This document shows, piece by piece, positions 1 through 9,572 of a DNA stretch of 48,538 nt; the stretch's first letter is position 1; each line of letters starts with the position of its first letter. The notes beneath the pieces are model-generated. The model was not told the origin of the DNA, did no database searches, and saw only the letters and a program-made list of their open reading frames with translations. The stretch lies in contig JAEOSG010000003.1 of the NCBI GenBank assembly GCA_016840485.1, positions 1 to 48,538 on the forward strand, written 5' to 3'. This stretch comes from Candidatus Baldrarchaeota archaeon. Lineage in GTDB: Archaea; Asgardarchaeota; Baldrarchaeia; Baldrarchaeales; DXJG01. The translations under genes were made by a program, and so were the position numbers.

Positions 1-98
1 TAATTTTACTATACATATTTAATAACAACTTAAATAATACACACGATGTGAAATTTAAAATTTAGGTTATTCTTCAAGCGGAGCAGCAAATTTAGAGT

Positions 99-571
99 TT
101 ATTCGTGAAGTTGATATCCACACCAATGGCAAGTTTTATAGTCAGGTGACACGATGACCGGTTTCCCGCAGTTTGGGCAACGCCACTTCTTATCTTGTTC
201 CAAGAGCCACTGCTCGATTTTACCCTCCTTAATCATCTGAAGATTCTTCCTTAAATCTATTCCAGATTTTAAGCAGATCTCAGCGAAACTACTAAATAGT
301 TCACACGTATCGTATTTATCGCATTCAAAGCAGAACTTTAGCCCCTTACTGTTTAAGCATTTCAAAATTTTACAGTAGCACCCCACTGTTTATCGTGAGA
401 CCAACCGCAAATATCAACAGCTTGGCAACCTTCACACTTAACATCGTCTGGAGAACAATTATATTTCTTAGCAACCTTTTCTCTAAGTTTCTCAGAGTCT
501 TTATAGGCTCGATAAATCTCACAAACACCACAATAAAAACCGCATCTACCAACAAGATTCCTATTAACCAA
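99..571 (-). pseudogene. DUF3795-family cysteine-rich protein, frameshifted
   Basis: Two reading frames together make one DUF3795-type protein. The upstream part carries the CGFYCGVC motif and a CEGCQ motif. The downstream part carries CYCKILKC, a CFECDKYDTC-like block and a C-terminal zinc ribbon with CPNC and CHWCG. The frames join at a run of four C on the + strand (381-384): one more G in the coding strand would give an uninterrupted W-G-C-Y-C sequence. I chose a TTG start at 571 because AAGGGGGG lies six bases upstream; a GTG at 607 is the alternative. Function in this family is unknown; the conserved cysteines suggest metal binding. It is either a real pseudogene or an assembly error in a homopolymer. 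Confidence 0.75.
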
Positions 572-607
572 AACTATTACCCCCCTTAACCATACCACAC
601 CCAACAC

Positions 608-1221
608 ATAAACTTAAAACAAACTAATTTAAAAATTAGGTTAAAAATTCCCGCATGACATGAGATTTACTCTTACAAGAACCTTACAAAACTACTTATC
701 AGGGCTGCAAGCGAAAAAATAAAAAATATCAGAAAATTGGGATTACGAATTGAAAACGAATTCTACTAATACCGTAATATTCAACTAATATATATCCTTG
801 GACAATTTTCAACGGAATGATTGGGAAGCTCTAGGAAAATATACGAAAGTACGGTAGATTACTTTGCTTTTCCATCAGACATTTAAACAATTTAATGTAT
901 TAATACTTGTCAAATGAAGCTGCTACAATCACTGCAGAAAGAAAGCTTAATACAATTTGGATGCCTCAAAAATTTAACACTATTAATGCACGCAATGAAG
1001 ATTAAAAGATATTTATAAACAAAAACCAGACATGTACTGAGAAAACACGTTTTAAGGCTTAAAGTATCAAAGATAAGAAGTGCTAGAGGTGGTTATTATG
1101 GTCAAGCAGCATAGTACATCTTATCCTTCACCGTAACTGCAAAACCATGGAATCTAAAGCGCAGTTTCCACAGAGACGAGTTAAAATAGAAAAATAAAAA
1201 TAAAAATTTAAAGTTTTTTGC
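608..1221. other. Intergenic region without a clear gene
   Basis: No convincing gene is seen. One stretch around 640-770 on the + strand stays open for about 35 codons, ends in a TAA and has no start codon, so it may be a decayed coding tail. Near 1099 an ATG follows a GAGGTG sequence and a TTTATAAA box at about 1010, but the frame closes after 12 codons. I see no RNA gene, repeat or mobile element. Confidence 0.4.
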
Positions 1222-3552
1222 TTATCTTTTTCGTCTTTTCACTAAGACTGCTACTGTGATCGGTATTGCCGCGATTAGAACGACTATAAGTAGTTTGTTT
1301 TGCAAACTCGGTGAGTATTTTCCCATTGTGAACGGGTTGAAGTTTACCCAGACGTTTATTCTCGGATCATAGTAGATTTTTGAGTTGCTCGTTATGTTGT
1401 GGAAGTTTAAGCCAAGTATAGTCCATTCCGTGAGCTCAAGATATCTACCAGAATAGTCGTTAGAAACATAGATGTTCTGAGTCCTATTTATACCGTTTTC
1501 ACTAATCGTTGCATTAGTGTTTGCGCAGATAAAGCCCATTTCTTTCGTTGCTATCAGCGAGTATTTTGGCATATCGTGTCCCTCAATTATCGAGTATGCA
1601 GGGTATCCACCATATGTCCCACCCCACCCCATCGAGTAAAACGAAAGATAAACTGAAAATTTCTCTGGATTCCCATAAAGCTCCAAGTCATTGAACTCTA
1701 TTGCGAAATCCATTTTAACCGTCACGTTTAAAACGTTACTGATATTGTCTTTGACTATAACTTTGGGGAGGAACCAGACAGTTATTAAGACGTTGGCCTT
1801 CCCTTGTCCTCCAACCCAATTAACTGAACCAACTCCAGCAAAATTCTCGATACCGATATTGCTTTCTAGAGATATGTTTGTCAATTGAACAGTTGCCTTT
1901 ATTCCATTTACTCCTTCCCTTGTACAGTTTTCCAGAACCCAGTTACTGGGCGGAATATTGCCCCAAATACGGCCCGCACAGTACACTTCATCAACTACTT
2001 TTACCTGTTCTATAATGCTTGGATTGTACGGACTCCTAATATATTCCGTTGTGAGCTTGCCATTGTTGTCAGTATCGTTGTAAAGAATCAAATACGCCGG
2101 AAAGAAGTCCAAGTTGGAACCAATACCATAATTTTCATTAGCTTCGCCATAATAAAGCCACAGTTTTTCCGCTGAAAAGTGTAAAAACGCTCCAGGAGGG
2201 TCCCAACTCCCAGAGGCCATAGCCCATATACCATATTTGTCTAAGAGTTTTGATCCTATTATGATTTGAGTGCAGATGCTTTTCGGATTTGCTATGTCGG
2301 ATATATCTATAATGTAGAGTCCTCCGCTCATATCTGCGACGATAAGTTTATCGTCGTAATATGCCATGTGGTAGGCTCTATCATTTGTCTTAATTGAAGA
2401 AATCTCAACTATATTTTCGAGGCTGGAAACATTCAGTATGTGTACGCCGAAAACTCCATCCCCCACAGCTACCGTGTTCTCGTTTATTATTTCCACGCCG
2501 AAACTGCATTTCAAAGTATTATTATATGTTTGCAAGAGTGTTGGACTGGATGCATCGCTCACGTTGAAAATTTTTAGCCCTGAGATTCCTCCTGCAATGT
2601 AAATAATCTTCTTGGTGGAATCGTATTTCATGTCGAAAATCGTGGAATTCATATCAATTTTCTTTACGAAGGTTGGATTGCTGGGGTCAGATATGTCTAT
2701 GATTTCAAGCTCACCGTATGTTTTCGCCAGATACAAGTAGTTTTCTACAAAGAGGAGGAGAAGTCTATCGTTGGCAATGTCACATGGAGAATAGACGTCT
2801 GAGAAGTTTGCCAAGAGCTTCACGTTGGATAGATCGGTTACATTGAAAATCATAGTGTATGAGTTGTTGTTCAAGGGGTCCTTGTAAAAATTCACTACCG
2901 ATATGAAAACAAGTCCATCGTGGTATTTAATAAAAAATTTACCAAATCTCGGTTCTATTTCTCCTGCAGGTGTGAGCCCATCGAAGTTTTCTTTGAATGG
3001 GTAGAGATACGTGTAGTTGAATTCTCCTTTTCGCCATATGGCGAAGCCTATCACATTATAACGGAACTCTGGTCCCCTTGGCCCCTCGCCACGCATATCC
3101 GCGGAGAAGGCAATGGCATATACGTTACCGTTGAAAACGTCAAATGCAACAATTCCTGGGTCATAAATCTCAGGGAGGCCACGATACACTCTGTAGTAGT
3201 CTTTGTGAGTGAGTGGATTGATTCTACGGATATGTGCATCTTCACTCAAATTGTTCATGTCAAAGCATATTAATCCGCTATTTGCCAAACCATACAAGCC
3301 CAAGGGGTAGACAAGGTTATCATCAACTATAACGTCCGTCGTCAGTAAAGGCGTAGAGCATGTTTGAGCGCTCGTGGTACTATAATCACGAACTCTTAGG
3401 GTAAATTCATCGGTTCCTTCATAATGCCAGATTTCTATCGGAGCACTCTCAACTTGATCGTCTGTTTGGCCTTCGGCTGTGACAATATACGGTTGGAAGG
3501 ACATAAGGAGCAATAGGCACAGGAGGATTAAACTAACCCTTCTGCGCAGCAT
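1222..3552 (-). CDS. LVIVD-repeat surface protein, membrane anchored
   Basis: A 776-residue exported protein. It opens with a basic start (MLRRR), a hydrophobic signal segment and a likely cleavage site near residue 26. The middle carries several LVIVD-type beta-propeller repeats, recognised by recurrent motifs such as GLYIIDISD, GLKIFNVSD and GVHILNVSS. The C terminus is one hydrophobic helix followed by KRRKR, typical of a cell-surface protein held by a C-terminal anchor. I chose the ATG at 3552 because AAAGGTGAG lies just upstream and the signal peptide starts there; an in-frame extension of 30 codons upstream looks like leader DNA. A paralogue of the same design lies at 11249-13599. LVIVD proteins are extracellular with no established general function. 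Many N-x-S/T sites suggest glycosylation. Confidence 0.85.
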   Translation of the reverse strand: MLRRRVSLILLCLLLLMSFQPYIVTAEGQTDDQVESAPIEIWHYEGTDEFTLRVRDYSTTSAQTCSTPLLTTDVIVDDNLVYPLGLYGLANSGLICFDMNNLSEDAHIRRINPLTHKDYYRVYRGLPEIYDPGIVAFDVFNGNVYAIAFSADMRGEGPRGPEFRYNVIGFAIWRKGEFNYTYLYPFKENFDGLTPAGEIEPRFGKFFIKYHDGLVFISVVNFYKDPLNNNSYTMIFNVTDLSNVKLLANFSDVYSPCDIANDRLLLLFVENYLYLAKTYGELEIIDISDPSNPTFVKKIDMNSTIFDMKYDSTKKIIYIAGGISGLKIFNVSDASSPTLLQTYNNTLKCSFGVEIINENTVAVGDGVFGVHILNVSSLENIVEISSIKTNDRAYHMAYYDDKLIVADMSGGLYIIDISDIANPKSICTQIIIGSKLLDKYGIWAMASGSWDPPGAFLHFSAEKLWLYYGEANENYGIGSNLDFFPAYLILYNDTDNNGKLTTEYIRSPYNPSIIEQVKVVDEVYCAGRIWGNIPPSNWVLENCTREGVNGIKATVQLTNISLESNIGIENFAGVGSVNWVGGQGKANVLITVWFLPKVIVKDNISNVLNVTVKMDFAIEFNDLELYGNPEKFSVYLSFYSMGWGGTYGGYPAYSIIEGHDMPKYSLIATKEMGFICANTNATISENGINRTQNIYVSNDYSGRYLELTEWTILGLNFHNITSNSKIYYDPRINVWVNFNPFTMGKYSPSLQNKLLIVVLIAAIPITVAVLVKRRKR

Positions 3553-3614
3553 TTTTCTCACCTTTAATTTGATAACAGATGAAAGTTGTGAAAAACGATG
3601 ATAAATATCGTATT

Positions 3615-3627
3615 CTTTATATTTAAA
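3615..3627 (-). promoter_or_regulatory. TATA-like box of the LVIVD gene
   Basis: On the minus strand TTTAAATATAAAG lies about 65 bases upstream of the chosen ATG at 3552. Its composition fits an archaeal TATA box and would give a leader of roughly 35-40 bases containing the AAAGGTGAG ribosome binding site. This supports the shorter start for the LVIVD gene. Assignment is by composition and position only. Confidence 0.4.
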
Positions 3628-3745
3628 AGTTGTTGTAAGCATTCATACAACTTAACTATGTTAATGCATGCTGCGGCTAAAACGTGTATTTTTTGAAAAT
3701 GAAGCGATGACCAATGAAAACTTAAGGCAAACAAATTATGGAATT

Positions 3746-4651
3746 TTAAATTCCAGAATATATTTTTCCCTTTTTAACGTAGGCGTAAGCCATTCTAGGT
3801 GTATTATAGGAAATGCCGATATTTCCATTTTTATCGATCACGATTACACCAGCTCTACCTTTTAATCTCTCCCAGATTAATTTAATACCTTTATCTGCTG
3901 CTTCCTGGGCACTGCAGCCTTGAGCAATAAAATTAATTACCTCCTTAGCAAGAACGATTTTCATTATCTTTTCACCGTGACCTGTTGAAGAAACGGCACC
4001 ATAATTATTATCGGCGTATGCGCCGCACCCTACTATAGGTGTGTCACCTACACGACCTACCATTTTACCAGCAACGCCACCTGTTGAGGTTGCAGCGGCA
4101 AAATTTCCATGTTTGTCAAGTGCAACAGCACCTACAGTTCCTCTTGGAGTTTGTTCAAACAGTTTTTCAATGCTTATTTCTCCTTCTTTAAACTTTTTCC
4201 ATCTTTCTATTTCCCTCTCCAAAACGAGTTCACTTAAATCAACAGTTTTCATACCTATCTTCTTGGCAAACTTATTAGCGCCTTCGCCTACGAGAAGAAC
4301 ATGCTCCGTAAGTTCCATAACCTTTCTAGCTAAAACTACAGGATTTTTAATATTTCTTACAGCTGCAACCGCACCCACATTTAAAGTAGCACCATCCATA
4401 ATTATTGCGTCAAGTTCAACAAAACCCTCTTCATTAAGAAAAGAACCTTTACCAGCATCAAATGTAGGGTCATCCTCCATAGTTTTCACTGCTTCTTGAA
4501 CGGCATCCAATGCTGAGCCACCGTTCTTAAGAACTTCCCAACCAATACTAGCAGCTTTTTCAACACCTTTAATATGAGCTTCAACAAGCTCATCAGGAAT
4601 ATTCCATGCACCACCGTGCACAAGAATAATTGGCCCCTGCAGCGGAAACAC
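3746..4651 (-). CDS. Isoaspartyl peptidase / plant-type L-asparaginase (Ntn hydrolase)
   Basis: A 301-residue, full-length member of the threonine-type Ntn-hydrolase family that removes isoaspartyl residues from peptides and hydrolyses L-asparagine. The N terminus has the family block VHGGAW. The autocleavage site is R-G-T-V-G-A-V-A with the nucleophile at Thr172, which becomes the new N terminus of the beta subunit. The glycine-rich segments STGGVAGK and STGHGE follow as expected. The annotated start is a GTG at 4651. A GAGGTG overlaps that GTG, so an initiation codon a few residues downstream (CTG or near) is possible. No operon partner is apparent; the next gene on this strand starts about 190 bases downstream. 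The likely role is cytoplasmic protein-damage turnover and asparagine breakdown. Confidence 0.9.
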   Translation of the reverse strand: MFPLQGPIILVHGGAWNIPDELVEAHIKGVEKAASIGWEVLKNGGSALDAVQEAVKTMEDDPTFDAGKGSFLNEEGFVELDAIIMDGATLNVGAVAAVRNIKNPVVLARKVMELTEHVLLVGEGANKFAKKIGMKTVDLSELVLEREIERWKKFKEGEISIEKLFEQTPRGTVGAVALDKHGNFAAATSTGGVAGKMVGRVGDTPIVGCGAYADNNYGAVSSTGHGEKIMKIVLAKEVINFIAQGCSAQEAADKGIKLIWERLKGRAGVIVIDKNGNIGISYNTPRMAYAYVKKGKIYSGI

Positions 4652-5036
4652 CTCACTAAACAGGACTCAAGAGTAAAAGTTGTAAATCAAATTTTTGTTT
4701 CGTTAAAGACACTAACAGTGTTGATAATAAACGCCAAAATGAAATAAAAAGATTTTTAGCTGGTGAGAAGTATTTTTCTCATCTTTCGAATGTTCTTTTT
4801 ATTCATTTTATTTTCTCTCTGCCTGTTTTTTGTATTTTTTATGTAATTTTATTTCCATAATATACTGCACACTTAATAAAATTAGATTTCACTTCTCATA
4901 ACTGTCACGGAAAATATGCCTTCACGCTTCAAATATGCAAGTATTGAAATTAGTTTTAGTTTAAAGAGATTTCGATAATCCTAAGCATCGGTTTCTGAAC
5001 TTTTAACTAGAAGTTACATACAAAAAGTATTATTAT
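4652..5036. other. Intergenic region, nothing recognised
   Basis: AT-rich stretch with several T-runs near 4775-4860, which could end transcription of the pfpI-like gene running toward it on the minus strand. No open frame of useful length, RNA gene or repeat is seen. Confidence 0.4.
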
Positions 5037-5557
5037 TTATTTCTCAGAGCTTTTTAGGATTTTTATCGCTTCCTTGCAAAATTTAGGCAAATCTGCCGGG
5101 AAACGAGAAGTCACGATATTTCCATCAACTACAACCGGTTCATCTACGAAAGTTGCTCCTGCATTTTTAAGATCAGTAACCACCGATTTAAAACAGGTAG
5201 CTTTCTTACCCCCTAAGTATATCTGCTTCTATAAGCATTTGAGGTCCATGACATATAGCAGCTATTACTTTCCCTTTCTCGTAAGCTTCCCTAACTATTT
5301 TAACCATATCTTCATTTCTACGCATTCTGTCAGGCGCCCAACCACCAGGAATTATAATAGCGTCATATTCGTCGATATTCACTTCTTTCGGCGAAATATC
5401 GGACATTATTGGAAAACCATGCTTTCCCACGTAAGTTTCTTTGGCTTTTGGACCTACAATATCAACTTTATAACCTTCTTCTTGAAAACGATAGTAGGGA
5501 TAGATAAATTCAGGGTCTTCAAAACCATTTTTCAACCATAATTAATACTTTCCTCAT
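5037..5557 (-). pseudogene. DJ-1/PfpI family protein, two frameshifts
   Basis: A DJ-1/PfpI-superfamily gene (protein deglycase or protease-like fold) in three frame segments. The start is the ATG at 5557, preceded by GAGGGGTGG. The first segment reads MRKVLIMVE, the middle carries IIIPGGWAPD and the nucleophile elbow AICHGPQ with the expected cysteine, and the last carries the [14 protein letters not shown] and [10 protein letters not shown] blocks before TAA. Each join needs removal of one base from a five-base homopolymer: T5 at 5528-5532 and C5 at 5209-5213 on the + strand. With both corrected the protein would be about 173 residues, normal for the family. Two separate lesions in one short gene argue for genuine decay, but homopolymer assembly error is possible. 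Confidence 0.85.
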
Positions 5558-5793
5558 AAATTCCACCCCTCTAGCATGCCAGATAACGCTTATTTAAAAC
5601 ATTATTGAAATTAACATTAATTAACGTTATTATTTGCCTTGTCAAAGTAAAAGATGTAAATAGAATTAAACATTCTCTACAGTTTTTCATATGGTACTGT
5701 TAAATTTTCGATGCTCTGAACCCCCTCATAAAAGGTGTTTCATACATTTAATTAGTGAAAAATTTAAATTAGAGGTATGTAATAGGGAAGCTT

Positions 5794-6633
5794 ATGAAGA
5801 TCGTGTTTTCACCTAAATGTTTGGAATATGGTTCACCATACCACCCCGAAAATCCCAGAAGAGTTCAATTAGCCTACGAATATCTAAAAGATAAATATGA
5901 GTTTATTGAGCCAGAACCAGCCACGGAAGAAGACCTATTACTGGTACATGCTAAGGAGTACATAGAGAAAATTAAGAGAGGAAACTTTTACGATCCTGAC
6001 ACACCAGCCTATGATAATATCTACGAATATGCTAAGCTTTCAGCTGGAGCAGCAATACTTGCAGCAAAAGAAAAAGCTTTTTCTTTAATGCGTCCACCAG
6101 GGCATCACGCTGGTAGATGGGGAAAAGCGCTTGGAGCACCAACTCTAGGGTTCTGCTATTTCAACAATATCGCTATAGCGGTTAAAAAATTGGGTAAAAA
6201 AACTTTGATTTTAGATATTGATACTCATCATGGAAATGGAACCCAAGAAATATTTCAGGACTCAGAGGATGTAATCTTCATTTCTCTACACACCAAGGGG
6301 ATTTATCCTGGGACAGGTTTTAGAAGCGAGGGTAACTGTTACAATTATCCTCTTCCAATGGGAGCAGATGATAAGCTGTATTTGGAAACCTTAGATAAAG
6401 CTCTTAGTAACGTTGACTTAAGTGATGTGGAGGTTGTAGCTGTATCGGCAGGCTTTGATACACTTGAAGGAGACTTAGGTGGATTAAGACTGACATTAGA
6501 CTGCTATAAAGAAATAGGTAGGAGAATAGGATCCCTAGGGTTACCCGTTTTCATTATACTCGAAGGAGGATACAGTAACAAATTAGGAATATGTATAGAT
6601 AACTTAATACAAGGAATAGAAAGCATAAAATAA
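5794..6633 (+). CDS. Histone deacetylase family protein (class II-like / AcuC-type deacetylase)
   Basis: A 279-residue zinc deacetylase of the arginase/deacetylase fold. The catalytic tandem histidines sit in RPPGHHAG (His104, His105). Likely zinc ligands are Asp143 and His145 in the DIDTHHGNGT block and Asp222 in AGFDTLEGD. A GGY motif near the C terminus supplies the usual transition-state tyrosine. Prokaryotic members remove acetyl groups from acetyl-CoA synthetase, acetylated polyamines or other small amides. The true substrate cannot be read from sequence. The gene stands alone between a broken pfpI-like gene and a convergent surface-protein gene. It is intact, unlike several neighbours. 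An AT-rich AAATTTAAATT element about 30 bases upstream of the ATG is a plausible promoter. Confidence 0.9.
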   Translation: MKIVFSPKCLEYGSPYHPENPRRVQLAYEYLKDKYEFIEPEPATEEDLLLVHAKEYIEKIKRGNFYDPDTPAYDNIYEYAKLSAGAAILAAKEKAFSLMRPPGHHAGRWGKALGAPTLGFCYFNNIAIAVKKLGKKTLILDIDTHHGNGTQEIFQDSEDVIFISLHTKGIYPGTGFRSEGNCYNYPLPMGADDKLYLETLDKALSNVDLSDVEVVAVSAGFDTLEGDLGGLRLTLDCYKEIGRRIGSLGLPVFIILEGGYSNKLGICIDNLIQGIESIK

Positions 6634-6648
6634 CTACTATTTTTCGAT

Positions 6649-8448
6649 TTATAGTAGGTCGTGCTCTCGCAAAGGATGCCTACAATATGGACATATACCC
6701 TTTATATGAAGCCATTCTAACAAATGTTCTCTGTGCGCTGGGCTGTTACAGTAACGGCAAAAAACTATGTCTTCTCCACTTCTTATTTCTAAACCGCAAA
6801 CCATACATCTTAAAGCTCCCCTTAAACCAAGCTTCACCTTAAATTCCGTAAGTTTTTTCTCGATTAAATATAGTTCCCTCTTATATTCTTTGTACAGCTC
6901 ATAGTATTCCTTTATATCTATTTTCCGCAATCTAAGTTTCTCATCTAAGTTTCTCAATAAGTCCTCCAAAGCACTTTTTTCACTTTCTAACTCAAAAAGA
7001 ATGTTTTTATCTTCTTCACTTAGCTTAGGCACTTCTAATGGCAATTTTTTATCAAAGTTTACAGTTTCTTTTAATTGAGTGGAATCTCTGTCTTCACTTC
7101 TTTGGCTGGATGTTTGCCAGCTTTGAAAAGTGGTTGATTCTTGTCCTCTAGATCCTATAAAGCCCAAAAAAGCTAGGGAAATTAAAATTAGTAATGCTAT
7201 TACAGCTAAAGCAGCACCAAATGCCCCATTTGACGGATTAGGCGAGGAATGATAGGTAGTTGAAACTGTAAGGAAATATACATGGCTTCTTGCAACGTTT
7301 CCTTGATTATCAAATACTTCAATGTAAAATTCTATGTCTGTTCCCTCGGGTTGTCCTGGTATGACAGCTACCCAATAACCATTGCTTTGCACCATTTCAA
7401 TAGGAATCCACGGCTCATAGTTAGTGCTATACCATAATATGGTTTTGTTTACACCGCTTCCTCGATCAGTAATGTAAGCAATTATTTTAATGGCCTCATT
7501 TGGCTCTGGACTGCTAGGCGTAATGTTTACAAATTCAACTACAGGAGGAAATAGATCCACTAAAAGAATAGTGTTATTTTTGAATAGACCCATTAAAGGA
7601 TATTCATCTGTGTCCGATAGACTTATATTGTAGGGTTGATCTCCTATTCCGTCGCCGTTTAGGTCTTCTCCACCGTAGTCGTTCCAAAAATTCCCTAAAA
7701 AACTTGTAAAACTTTTATTTTTATAAAAATAGTTAACTTTTTGAGGAGTATTCCAAATGTTTGTCGAGTCAGACGAATAAGCATTTTCTTCGCTTAAAAA
7801 GCAATTTAAATAGATTTTGTTACCAAAGGATTCTTTTAAGTACAAACCATGAACATTTCCCTCAATCAAATTTCTGGAAATAGTGTTTTCACGAGAGTAG
7901 GAATCAAGAACAATCCCGTAAGTGTTATTTGCTACGGTATTGCCACTTATAACATTATTGGAAGCAGTTGTTAAACGTATTCCATAAAGATTCTCCGTAA
8001 TAATGTTATTGGAAATATTGCAGTGACTAATCCCATAATGCAGAAAAATTCCGGCCGCAACATCCGCGCCTTTAATAGTGAAACCAAAAATAGTTACATT
8101 GTCAGAAAAAATGTCAAAAACATTGTCGTTTATAACATCTGCTAAGATAACTGTAGAGTTAGGTCCATTTTCAGAAATAATTTTAACACTTTTTAAGACA
8201 TCAATATTTTCAAAATAAACACCATCCCTGACAATGATGACATCTCCGTCACTAGCAGCTTTAACAGCCTCTTTAATCGTGCTAAAATTGTCAGGAACAA
8301 AAATAACCTTACCATCAACCTTAAATGAAGAAAACCCACTACATAAGTTAAATCTTAACATAGTAGCAAGAATAAACAAAATCACAAAAACAACTAGTAT
8401 ACGTTTTCTACATAACCCTAACTTTTCCCCCAAACATATCATCCTCAA
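6649..8448 (-). CDS. Exported beta-helix protein with transmembrane helix and C-terminal RING-like zinc domain
   Basis: A 599-residue multidomain membrane protein. Residues about 15-40 form a signal segment. About 50-290 form a right-handed beta-helix of the NosD/PbH1 type, with repeated N-x-I-S-x-N motifs. About 305-400 form an Ig/Fn3-like sandwich. A hydrophobic helix follows at about 405-430. After it come a polar linker, a charged coiled coil (about 470-540) and a cysteine/histidine domain at 548-589 with spacing C-x2-C-x12-C-x2-C-x4-H-x2-H-x10-C-x2-C. This suits a binuclear RING or treble-clef zinc finger on the cytoplasmic side. The start is uncertain: the ATG at 8448 overlaps a TTTGAGG sequence. 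It is convergent with the HDAC gene, 15 bases away. Possible roles are sensing of a surface ligand or protein tagging at the membrane; both are guesses. Confidence 0.8.
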   Translation of the reverse strand: MRMICLGEKLGLCRKRILVVFVILFILATMLRFNLCSGFSSFKVDGKVIFVPDNFSTIKEAVKAASDGDVIIVRDGVYFENIDVLKSVKIISENGPNSTVILADVINDNVFDIFSDNVTIFGFTIKGADVAAGIFLHYGISHCNISNNIITENLYGIRLTTASNNVISGNTVANNTYGIVLDSYSRENTISRNLIEGNVHGLYLKESFGNKIYLNCFLSEENAYSSDSTNIWNTPQKVNYFYKNKSFTSFLGNFWNDYGGEDLNGDGIGDQPYNISLSDTDEYPLMGLFKNNTILLVDLFPPVVEFVNITPSSPEPNEAIKIIAYITDRGSGVNKTILWYSTNYEPWIPIEMVQSNGYWVAVIPGQPEGTDIEFYIEVFDNQGNVARSHVYFLTVSTTYHSSPNPSNGAFGAALAVIALLILISLAFLGFIGSRGQESTTFQSWQTSSQRSEDRDSTQLKETVNFDKKLPLEVPKLSEEDKNILFELESEKSALEDLLRNLDEKLRLRKIDIKEYYELYKEYKRELYLIEKKLTEFKVKLGLRGALRCMVCGLEIRSGEDIVFCRYCNSPAHREHLLEWLHIKGICPYCRHPLREHDLL

Positions 8449-8575
8449 ATATAAATTAATGCGAGATGTTTTAAATTCTTATCGATTCATATAGCGACAT
8501 TAAAACTAGTTTTAGCAATACTTACCACCTAGCGCTAAAATTATTAGGATAAAATGTGCAGCAAAAGTTAAATGC

Positions 8576-9571
8576 TTATTGGTTTTTTAGTTTCATTAAA
8601 GCCTTTTTGCATGCTGCTTTTAGCTCTTCTGCTCTGGTTTCTGGCTTTCTATCGTATATGAAAACACCAGCACCCCACTCTACCCCGGCAGCATATTTTA
8701 ACTTTTCTCTATCTCTATGTGGAGGATAAAACTCTATATGCATATGGTAAAAACCATAATCTTTATCATCGGTTGGAATTTGATGAAACACCATAATGTA
8801 AGGCAAACTAAAATCAAACAGAGAATTATATGTTGCAGTAACAACGCGAAGAACCCAAGCCAAATCATCTCTCTCCTCTTCACTCATCTCCGGTAAAGAA
8901 CCCACATGCCGCTTAGGATACACGTGAATTTCATAAGGCCACATAGCAGAATAAGGAACAAAAGCCACCATATACCTACTCTCATAAACTATTCTTTTCC
9001 CATCCTCTTTCTCTGCCTTTAGCACATCACAAAACAAGCATCTACCATGTTTCTCGAAATATTCTGATGAAGATCTTAATTCTTTTTCTATTCGAGGAGG
9101 AATAAATGGAAAAGCATAAATTTGAGAATGAGGATGATGCAGCGAAACACCAATAGCCGCTCCCTTATTCCTAAAAATAAAAACATACTTTACAAAGCTT
9201 TTTGAGCCAAGCTTCTGATATCTCTCAGCAAAAAGGTCAATCACTTTCCTAACATTTTCTTGCGATAAGTCACATAAATCTCCTTCATGAATAGGAGTTT
9301 CTACAATCACTTCACAAATTCCATAGGCTCTCTCCACCTTATAAGGGGGTTTAGGAGAGGAAAATGGTGGAGGAGGATTTTCCACTAAAGATGGGAACCT
9401 GTTAGGAAGGACAAGAACATTCCATTTTCCTTTCGTTTCTTCTGAACCTGGGCAAAATGGACACACAGTTTTAGGTTGCCATGGTCTAAAATGTCGATGT
9501 GCTGCGACAATAACCCATTCTCTAAGCAAAGGATTCCATCTAAGCTCCAACTCAAAAGACATTTTCTCCAT
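8576..9571 (-). CDS. galT: Galactose-1-phosphate uridylyltransferase
   Basis: About 331 residues, the usual GalT size. The enzyme moves UMP from UDP-glucose to galactose-1-phosphate in the Leloir pathway. A CPFCPG motif near residue 37 supplies zinc ligands. HHPHSQ at 145-150 holds the uridylylated nucleophile His148 with the following S-Q. A second C-x2-C-type cysteine region (RCLFCD) and IHVYPKRHVG support the assignment. I chose the ATG at 9571, which follows the TAA of the upstream kinase gene by one base and has GGTGAT inside that gene's last codons as ribosome binding site. This points to translational coupling in a two-gene operon. The protein is cytoplasmic and intact. Confidence 0.92.
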   Translation of the reverse strand: MEKMSFELELRWNPLLREWVIVAAHRHFRPWQPKTVCPFCPGSEETKGKWNVLVLPNRFPSLVENPPPPFSSPKPPYKVERAYGICEVIVETPIHEGDLCDLSQENVRKVIDLFAERYQKLGSKSFVKYVFIFRNKGAAIGVSLHHPHSQIYAFPFIPPRIEKELRSSSEYFEKHGRCLFCDVLKAEKEDGKRIVYESRYMVAFVPYSAMWPYEIHVYPKRHVGSLPEMSEEERDDLAWVLRVVTATYNSLFDFSLPYIMVFHQIPTDDKDYGFYHMHIEFYPPHRDREKLKYAAGVEWGAGVFIYDRKPETRAEELKAACKKALMKLKNQ

Positions 9572-9572
9572 T

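Noticed and set aside
1099-1137. Short ATG frame of 12 codons after GAGGTG
   Set aside because: Too short to support and without conserved features; noted only in the intergenic entry.
2920-3273. 117-codon + strand frame inside the first LVIVD gene
   Set aside because: No protein features, and it lies antisense to a long gene with clear domains.
5074-5541. 155-codon + strand frame over the pfpI-like gene
   Set aside because: It is a shadow; the minus strand carries recognisable DJ-1/PfpI motifs once two frameshifts are allowed.
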